Source: Candidatus Agathobaculum merdigallinarum
Lineage (GTDB): Bacteria; Bacillota; Clostridia; Oscillospirales; Butyricicoccaceae
Length of the DNA stretch: 5,399 nucleotides
Direction of reading: 5' to 3'
NCBI GenBank assembly: GCA_019115425.1
Contig: DXDO01000158.1
Span: forward strand, 1-5,399
A program made the translations under genes and the position numbers. Below the pieces are notes generated by a model, which worked only from the letters and a program-made list of their open reading frames with translations, searched no databases and was not told the DNA's origin. Each line of letters starts with the position of its first letter. Position 1 is the first letter of the stretch. Of this stretch, positions 1 to 5,399 are shown one piece after another.

Positions 1-263
1 CGCCATGGGTCTTGTAGTAGCCGACCAGCGCCTCGTGCAGGAAGCCGTAGCCCTGCTCGTCGCCATAGCCGTGGAAGGTCTCCTGCTTGGCCTGATCCTC
101 GACCGCCGCGTGCAGCGCGTCGATGACCGCCGGCACGAGCGGACGGGTCACGTCGCCAATGCCCAGACGGATGATGTCCGCTTCCGGGTGTGCGGCGGAA
201 TATTCATTGACCTTTCGGGCAATGGTGGAGAACAGATAGCTCTGCTCGAGGTTGTCGTAATTC

Positions 264-277
<14 letters not shown>
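1..277 (-). CDS. dapL: LL-diaminopimelate aminotransferase, N-terminal part (gene runs off the left edge)
   Basis: A PLP-dependent class I/II aminotransferase that, by family knowledge, converts L-tetrahydrodipicolinate plus glutamate to LL-2,6-diaminopimelate in the cytoplasm. This bypasses the succinylase and acetylase steps of lysine and peptidoglycan synthesis. Only the first 92 residues are present, against about 400 in the full enzyme. The N-terminus shows the family signatures: NKNYDNLEQSYLFSTIARKV (residues 4-23), the IIRLGIGDVTRPL stretch (about 36-48) and ETFHGYGDEQGYGFL (about 66-80), whose GYG lies in the substrate-binding region. The PLP lysine lies beyond the edge. The ATG at 277 is supported by AAAGGAG at 286-292 with an 8-base spacer, and the N-terminus matches the family start. 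The gene overlaps the end of pyrG by 14 bases, so its ribosome-binding site lies inside pyrG. Together with dapF just upstream in the same run it covers two successive steps to meso-DAP. Confidence 0.93.
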
Positions 278-1876
<1,599 letters not shown>

Positions 1877-1880
<4 letters not shown>

Positions 1881-2722
1881 ATCTCGATTTCCCCCTTAAA
1901 TACAGTGGTGGCCGCGCCCGTCATGAACACGGTTTTATCGGTGTAGCGCACGGTCAGATCGCCGCCGCGCAGGTGTACGGTGATATCCTCGTCCTTTGCC
2001 GCGTGCCCCATGAGGACCGCCGCGACGCCGACCGCGCACGCGCCCGTGCCGCAGGCCCAGGTTTCACCCGAGCCGCGCTCCCACACGCGCATTTTCAAAC
2101 TGCCGTCCGGCAGGACGTTGACAAACTCGGTGTTGACGCGCTCCGGAAACAGCGCGTGATGCTCAAACTTGGGGCCGATCCGCTCGAGATCCAGCCCATC
2201 GATATCCTCGGTCAGAAAAATCACACAGTGTGGGTTGCCCATCGAGACGCAGGTGATGTGATACACCTTTTCGTCCACCACGAGCGGCGCGCCAATCACG
2301 GTGTCGCCTTCCAGATCCACCGGGATATCCTGCGGCTTTAAAATTGCCGCGCCCATATCCACGCGGGCAGAAAGCATTTTGCCGTCTTTTACGGTCAGCT
2401 CGAGCGTTTTGACGCCCGAAAGCGTGTCGACTGTGACCGTGGTGCGGCCGTCCGTCATGCCGTTGTCATACAGGTATTTGCCCACACAGCGGATGCCGTT
2501 GCCGCACATCTTGCCCTCCGAGCCGTCGGCGTTGAAGATGCGCATCTGCGCGTCCGCTTTATCCGAAGGGGAGATCAGGATGATGCCGTCGCCGCCGATG
2601 CCGAAGTGCGGCTCGCTCAGCCGGACGGAAAGCTCCTCGGGGTTGGGGACCGTCTGGTCGAAACAGTTGAAATAGATATAGTTGTTGCCGCAGCCGTGCA
2701 TCTTGGTGAAGGACAGCTTCAC
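1877..2722 (-). CDS. dapF: Diaminopimelate epimerase
   Basis: A PLP-independent epimerase that interconverts LL- and meso-diaminopimelate, the direct precursor of lysine and the peptidoglycan cross-link residue. The 281 residues match the usual 270-285. Both halves of the duplicated fold are present with their catalytic cysteines: Cys73 in DGSEGKMCGNGIRC and Cys224 in GSGETWACGTGACA. Other family motifs are MHGCGNNYIYF at 8-18, GIGGDGIILI at 41-50, GNPHCVIF at 162-169 and RVNTEFV at 195-201. The start is GTG at 2722: it has an excellent AAGGAGGG at 2730-2737 and gives the normal KLSFTKMHGCGN beginning, whereas the in-frame ATG at residue 8 would cut off the first strand. It is the first gene of the dapF-pyrG-dapL run and its stop overlaps the pyrG start by 4 bases. 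The 182-base gap before it carries a promoter and a terminator-like hairpin. Confidence 0.97.
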
Positions 2723-2729
2723 GCGGTTT

Positions 2730-2737
2730 CCCTCCTT
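2730..2737 (-). promoter_or_regulatory. Ribosome-binding site that fixes the GTG start of dapF
   Basis: The minus strand reads AAGGAGGG, followed 8 bases after AAGGAGG by GTG. It is close to a perfect anti-16S match and decides for GTG at 2722 over the in-frame ATG seven codons later, which has no comparable site. Confidence 0.85.
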
Positions 2738-2742
2738 GATCC

Positions 2743-2795
2743 AAATAAAAAATGGTATATGAGCGGGGAGTTACAGTCCCTTCGCTCATATACCA
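2743..2795 (-). terminator. Strong hairpin with T-tract, intrinsic terminator or attenuator ahead of dapF
   Basis: On the minus strand a perfect 13-base stem, TGGTATATGAGCG (2795-2783) with CGCTCATATACCA (2765-2753), is extended inside by GGGA/TCCC (2780-2777 with 2769-2766) around a 7-base loop, with a two-base AA bulge. It is followed at once by TTTTTTATTT (2752-2743). This is the classic form of a Rho-independent terminator for transcripts coming from the ANTAR gene. It has no T-tract on the plus strand, so it acts, if at all, for minus-strand transcripts. It lies only 20 bases before the dapF start codon and after the candidate promoter at 2799-2807, so dapF transcripts from that promoter would also carry it. 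Whether it ends the upstream operon, attenuates dapF or protects the 5' end cannot be told from sequence. Confidence 0.75.
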
Positions 2796-2798
2796 ATT

Positions 2799-2807
2799 AG
2801 TATACCA
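2799..2807 (-). promoter_or_regulatory. Candidate extended -10 promoter for dapF-pyrG-dapL
   Basis: The minus strand reads TGGTATACT, one mismatch from the extended -10 element TGnTATAAT. With a 17-base spacer the -35 position (2822-2827) reads GAGAAA, a poor match to TTGACA, but extended -10 promoters can do without it. Further upstream, T-tracts at 2837-2844 and 2850-2854 could act as an AT-rich UP element. The predicted start point, about 2791-2793, falls within the first arm of the terminator-like hairpin. No better promoter is visible in the gap. Confidence 0.5.
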
Positions 2808-2817
2808 TATCCCAGCG

Positions 2818-2858
2818 CAAATTTCTCTACCGAATTGAAAAAAAGAGGGAAAAATTTG
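2818..2858 (-). repeat. AT-rich inverted repeat upstream of the dapF promoter
   Basis: CAAATTTTTC (2858-2849 on the minus strand) can pair with GAGAAATTTG (2827-2818) over 10 pairs including one G-U, around a 21-base pyrimidine-rich loop. The DNA overlaps the -35 position and the region upstream of the candidate promoter. It could be an operator, part of a read-through leader RNA, or simply the by-product of an AT-rich promoter region in a GC-rich genome. Confidence 0.35.
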
Positions 2859-2904
2859 TCGTTGGGCGGCGTTCGGTTTTGGTCGGTATCGCACAAATTG
2901 ACGG

Positions 2905-3480
2905 TTATCCAGGCGTTTCACCCTGGATGATCGCCTCGGCGATCTCGCGTTTGGTGCGCCGCCGCTTCATGGCCTGCTGCTCGATGTAGGCGTGCGCCTC
3001 GGGCTCGGACATGGCGCAGCATTCGATCAGCAGGCATTTCGCGCGGTCGACTGCGCGGATGCCCTCGATGCGCTGCTGCAGACGGCGGTTTTCGGTTTGC
3101 AGGCCGGTCAGCCGCCGGCACGCGGCGCGCGTCAGGCGCAGCGCCTGCAGGAACACCACGCGCGAGAGCGGCTTGGGCACGACCAGCACGCCGTCGTCCT
3201 CCACCTTTTCGGCAACGCTGTCGGCGATCTCGGCCTTGACGAGCAGGATGACGCCGGCGAGCGTATCCTGTGCTGCGGACTGCGCCATTTCGTGGCCGAA
3301 TTCGTCGGGCAGGGGCGTGTTGACCAGAACGAGGCCGTATACCCCGTCCAGCAGCGCGCGGCGGGCCGCCGCACCCGAGGAGGCGTGGCACAGCTGCGCC
3401 TGCACGCCGCAGGAGGTGAGGAACTGCGCGAGCATGGTATGGGATTTTTCCGTTGCGGAAACGATCAGGATGCGTTCCAA
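2905..3480 (-). CDS. Pseudo-receiver/ANTAR-domain RNA-binding response regulator
   Basis: A 191-residue protein of the AmiR/NasT/EutV class, whose members bind nascent RNA hairpins and prevent termination. Residues 1 to about 120 form a receiver-like domain beginning ERILIVSATEKS; the acidic pair usual after the first strand is replaced by Ser8/Ala9, and the phosphoacceptor position in LVLVNTPLPDEFG is Asn54, while Lys103 in VPKPLSR is kept. A short coiled coil (about 120-140, LQTENRRLQQRIEG) leads to the ANTAR domain (about 128-186) with RAKCLLIECCAMSEPEAHAYI and QAMKRRRTKREIAEAII. The start is TTG at 3480, chosen because AAAGGAGG lies at 3490-3497 and the protein then begins at the first receiver strand; the open frame continues further upstream only as a shadow of the preceding gene. 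It follows the glutamine synthetase homologue after 52 bases. ANTAR proteins in clostridia are known to act on nitrogen genes, so a nitrogen role is likely but inferred. Confidence 0.9.
   Translation of the reverse strand: MERILIVSATEKSHTMLAQFLTSCGVQAQLCHASSGAAARRALLDGVYGLVLVNTPLPDEFGHEMAQSAAQDTLAGVILLVKAEIADSVAEKVEDDGVLVVPKPLSRVVFLQALRLTRAACRRLTGLQTENRRLQQRIEGIRAVDRAKCLLIECCAMSEPEAHAYIEQQAMKRRRTKREIAEAIIQGETPG
2907..2928 (-). repeat. Small hairpin at the ANTAR gene stop codon
   Basis: ATCCAGG and CCTGGAT form a perfect 7-base inverted repeat around an 8-base loop; the 3' arm runs into the TAA stop codon. There is no T-tract after it, so it is not an intrinsic terminator on its own. The loop does not show the hexaloop with A1 and G4 expected of an ANTAR target. 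Confidence 0.4.
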
Positions 3481-3489
3481 GCAGCGTCC

Positions 3490-3497
3490 CCTCCTTT
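3490..3497 (-). promoter_or_regulatory. Ribosome-binding site that fixes the TTG start of the ANTAR gene
   Basis: The minus strand reads AAAGGAGG, 9 bases before TTG at 3480. No ATG or GTG in frame near this point would give a full receiver first strand, so this site decides the start. Confidence 0.8.
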
Positions 3498-3532
3498 CGG
3501 ACAGTAGGTATTGACAGACAAAACGAAGTGGA

Positions 3533-4852
3533 TCAATACCGTTCGAAGTAGAGGATGCGCTCGGCAGCAATGCGGTCGTCCGCGAGTGCGATGCGGTCGT
3601 GCTCCGCCTGCTTGGCGGCGAAGAATGCTTCTCGTGCCTTCTGCGGCAGGTAGCGGGCGATAAATTCGCTGCTCTCTGCGCAGCGGATCGCATCGCACAG
3701 CGAGGCTGGCAGGGATTCATACTGCGCGCGCACTGCATCGGGTGCAGTGAACAGGTTTTCGTCGCAGGCGGGCGCAAGCGGGAGGCGCTGCTCCATACCG
3801 TCCAGACCTGCATGGATGAGCAGCGCGAACACAATATAAGGGTTGATGCAGCCGTCAAACGCGCGCACCTTCATGCGGTTGGCCTGACCGCCGCCCGTAA
3901 GCGGGACGGAGATCAGCGGCGAGCGGTTGCGGTGCGACCAGGTGATATACTTGGGCGCTTCAAACTCGCCGAGCCGGAGGAAGGAGTTGGTCAGCGGGTT
4001 GCCGAACGCGGTCATTTCCGCGGCACGGCGCAGGATGCCCGCGACAAAGCTGCGTCCCTCTGCAGCGTCCGCAAACGAGGGATGGAACAGGTTTTTGCCG
4101 TCCTTGACGATCGAGATGGACAGATGCAGCCCGCTGCCCGGGGCGCTGGGCAGCGGCTTGGGCAGGAAGGAGGCGTACAGACCGCTGGATGACGCCATCG
4201 ACTTGACCACCCATTTGAAGGTGACGAAGTTGTCCGCGGCCTCGAGCGCTTCGGCATAGCGGAAGTCGACCTCGTTCTGCCCCGGTCCCTGCTCGTGGTG
4301 CGAGGACTCGGGCTGGATGTTCATCTCCTCGAGCGTCAGGCAGATCTGGCGGCGCACGTTTTCCGCCTTGTCGAGCGGGGCGACGTCAAAATACTCGCCG
4401 TGGTCGTGCGGGATGGTGGTGGGGTGGCCGTTTTCGTCCAGCTCGAACAGGTAGAATTCGCTCGCCGTGCCCATCGTGATCGCGCAGCCCGCGCGCCGCG
4501 CGCGGCGGCTCGCCTCGCGCAGCAGGTAGCGGCCGTCGCCCTCAAAGGGCGTGCCGTCCGGATAGCGGATATCGCAGTAAAAGCGCACCACGCGCCCCTG
4601 CGCCGGCCGCCACGGCAGCACGGACAGCGTGGCCGGGTCGGGGAACAGCAGCAGGTCGGAGACATCCACGTTCAGAAAGCCGCGCAGGGACGATGCGTTG
4701 AAGTGGATGCCGTGCTCGAACGCGCGCGGCAGCTCGGTCGGCATAATGGCGATATTTTTCTGGTTGCCAAAGATATCGCAGAACGCCAGACGGATGAATT
4801 TCACATCGTTTTCTTCGATAAATTGTATGACTTCGCTTTTGATCGCATCCAT
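3533..4852 (-). CDS. Glutamine synthetase family protein, type I, with altered active-site residues
   Basis: 439 residues, the normal length for short GSI proteins. Residues 1 to about 100 are the beta-grasp domain and the rest the catalytic domain. Aligned by eye to Salmonella GlnA, it keeps n1 metal ligands Glu132, Glu187 and Glu194 (HHEQGPGQNEVDF), n2 ligand His243 (GSGLH), flap Glu298 (FEAPKY), Arg310 (NRS) and Arg330. But the ammonia-site Asp50 equivalent is Asn52 (FNASSLRGF), the n2 ligand Glu129 is Ala130 (GTASEFYLF), the n2 ligand Glu357 is Lys328 (NRMKVR), and Arg344 is Ser315 (ISVP). The adenylylation tyrosine is absent (NLF at 367-368). Thus either a diverged ligase for another substrate or a non-catalytic sensor; ordinary glutamate-ammonia ligase activity is doubtful. 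The ATG at 4852 has AGAGGAG at 4862-4868, 9 bases away. It lies between a glutamate synthase domain protein and an ANTAR regulator, so nitrogen metabolism is the likely setting. Confidence 0.9.
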   Translation of the reverse strand: MDAIKSEVIQFIEENDVKFIRLAFCDIFGNQKNIAIMPTELPRAFEHGIHFNASSLRGFLNVDVSDLLLFPDPATLSVLPWRPAQGRVVRFYCDIRYPDGTPFEGDGRYLLREASRRARRAGCAITMGTASEFYLFELDENGHPTTIPHDHGEYFDVAPLDKAENVRRQICLTLEEMNIQPESSHHEQGPGQNEVDFRYAEALEAADNFVTFKWVVKSMASSSGLYASFLPKPLPSAPGSGLHLSISIVKDGKNLFHPSFADAAEGRSFVAGILRRAAEMTAFGNPLTNSFLRLGEFEAPKYITWSHRNRSPLISVPLTGGGQANRMKVRAFDGCINPYIVFALLIHAGLDGMEQRLPLAPACDENLFTAPDAVRAQYESLPASLCDAIRCAESSEFIARYLPQKAREAFFAAKQAEHDRIALADDRIAAERILYFERY

Positions 4853-4890
4853 AAAGCTGCGCTCCTCTCCGAAATGGATTCCGTAGGATT

Positions 4891-5399
4891 TCAGGATTCG
4901 TAAGTATAAAGCTGGTGATAGCCCGCCTCCGGATTGGGGGAGAGCACATGGTATTTCTGCGCGAGCAGCGCCTTCGCGTCCCCGCCGAAGTAACGGCAGA
5001 AAGCCTCCACATAGGGGGCGATCCTGTCCATGTCGTCCGCCGTGGCCTCGCTCACCAGCACCTGACGGGGCAGCCCCTCCGGGGCTTTATCACATCTTAA
5101 CACAATTTTGCCGCCGTGCATACCGGTACCGCAGAAATTGCTTGCCGGATATGCGCCGTTCTGTCCGATGCCGAGCACGAGGATCAGCCCGCCCGCCTGA
5201 TATTCGCCGAGGAACGAACCGGCCTTGCCGCCGATCACCATGACCGGATAGTGCTGCTGATAGGCCTTCATATGGATGCCGCCGCGGTAGCCGCAGTCAC
5301 CCTGAATGAAGATGCGCCCGCCGCGCATGCCATAGCCGCAGGCGTCGCCGACGTTGCCGTGGATGATGATATCGCCCTCGTTCATCGTGTCGCCAACGG
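4891..5399 (-). CDS. GXGXG-domain protein, glutamate synthase subunit 3-like (start beyond the right edge)
   Basis: The last 168 residues of a stand-alone homologue of the C-terminal beta-helix domain of glutamate synthase large subunit (archaeal/clostridial GltB3 type; related domains occur in formylmethanofuran dehydrogenase subunit C). The glycine-rich helical repeats are clear: GNVGDACGYGMRGGRIFIQG, then GDCGYRGGIHMKAY, VIGGKAGSFLGEYQAGG and CGTGMHGGKIVLRC. A C-terminal tail of about 60 residues contains FCRYFGGDAKALLAQKYHVL, as in this family. The domain has no active site of its own; in known glutamate synthases it holds the FMN and amidotransferase domains in place. The frame is open through the window edge (V-G/D-T before the Met at 5385), so that Met is internal. 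The family is usually about 240-250 residues, so some 80 are missing. The glutamine synthetase homologue starts 38 bases after its stop, with no terminator between, and other split glutamate synthase subunits probably lie upstream. Confidence 0.88.
   Translation of the reverse strand, partial: VGDTMNEGDIIIHGNVGDACGYGMRGGRIFIQGDCGYRGGIHMKAYQQHYPVMVIGGKAGSFLGEYQAGGLILVLGIGQNGAYPASNFCGTGMHGGKIVLRCDKAPEGLPRQVLVSEATADDMDRIAPYVEAFCRYFGGDAKALLAQKYHVLSPNPEAGYHQLYTYES

Noticed and set aside
2722..2740. Resemblance of the bases before dapF (AAGGAGGGAAACCGCG) to the T-box consensus
   Set aside because: A true T-box sequence lies before and within the antiterminator, upstream of the terminator T-tract, with a specifier loop stem I. 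Here it lies after the hairpin, serves as the ribosome site and start codon, and no stem I fits in the gap.
2723..2904. Lysine riboswitch in front of the meso-DAP operon
   Set aside because: The gap is only 182 bases, shared with a promoter near its downstream end, and I could not find the five-helix junction or the conserved core of the L box.
2559..2921. An open frame on the minus strand running through the dapF leader, including an ATG near the predicted transcript start that begins MSEGTVTPRSY and overlaps dapF out of frame
   Set aside because: Considered as a leader peptide for attenuation. There is no Shine-Dalgarno site before the ATG, no run of lysine codons, and most of its length is the second frame of dapF.
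2723..2928. ANTAR target RNA (two stem-loops with hexaloops having A at position 1 and G at position 4) downstream of the ANTAR gene
   Set aside because: The hairpins seen have 7- or 8-base loops (CTGTAAC and GTGAAACG) that do not fit the A1/G4 hexaloop rule, and there is no paired second hairpin overlapping the terminator.
3481..3858. Upstream extension of the ANTAR frame to an ATG at 3858
   Set aside because: The extra 126 residues overlap the glutamine synthetase homologue in another frame and have no domain character. The TTG at 3480 with AAAGGAGG is the better start.

Overview
The window looks like a piece of chromosome from a GC-rich clostridial Firmicute, most likely an Oscillospiraceae/Ruminococcaceae-type gut anaerobe. 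This taxonomic guess rests on four things: strong Gram-positive Shine-Dalgarno sites, lysine/meso-DAP synthesis by the DapL aminotransferase route, an archaeal/clostridial-type stand-alone GXGXG glutamate-synthase domain, and a glutamine synthetase relative paired with an ANTAR protein. All convincing genes lie on the minus strand, so transcription runs from right to left. Nearly all of the sequence is coding; the only sizeable gap is 2723-2904.

Right half (5399 to 2905), a nitrogen-metabolism module: a GXGXG-domain protein (glutamate synthase subunit GltB3-like, its start beyond the right edge), then a type I glutamine synthetase homologue, then a pseudo-receiver/ANTAR RNA-binding antiterminator with a TTG start. 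The gaps are 38 and 52 bases with no terminator between genes, so they are probably one transcript. The glutamine synthetase homologue keeps the fold motifs and one metal site, but several residues that are near-invariant for catalysis are changed. It may not be an ordinary glutamine synthetase.

Gap (2904 to 2723): a strong hairpin with a T-tract downstream of the ANTAR gene, and an extended -10 promoter whose predicted start site falls on the first arm of that same hairpin. The arrangement fits a terminator for the nitrogen module and an independent promoter for the next operon, possibly with attenuation or a protective 5' hairpin.

Left half (2722 to 1): dapF (diaminopimelate epimerase, GTG start), pyrG (CTP synthase, complete) and the first 92 codons of dapL (LL-diaminopimelate aminotransferase). 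The genes overlap by 4 and 14 bases, so they are tightly coupled. DapL makes LL-DAP from tetrahydrodipicolinate and DapF converts it to meso-DAP for lysine and peptidoglycan; PyrG, a glutamine-using enzyme of pyrimidine synthesis, sits between them. Thus the window joins glutamine/glutamate handling, cell-wall precursor supply and nucleotide supply.

I see no RNA genes, mobile elements, CRISPR arrays or attachment sites. The points most worth following up are the degenerate glutamine synthetase next to the ANTAR protein and the overlapping promoter/hairpin in front of dapF.
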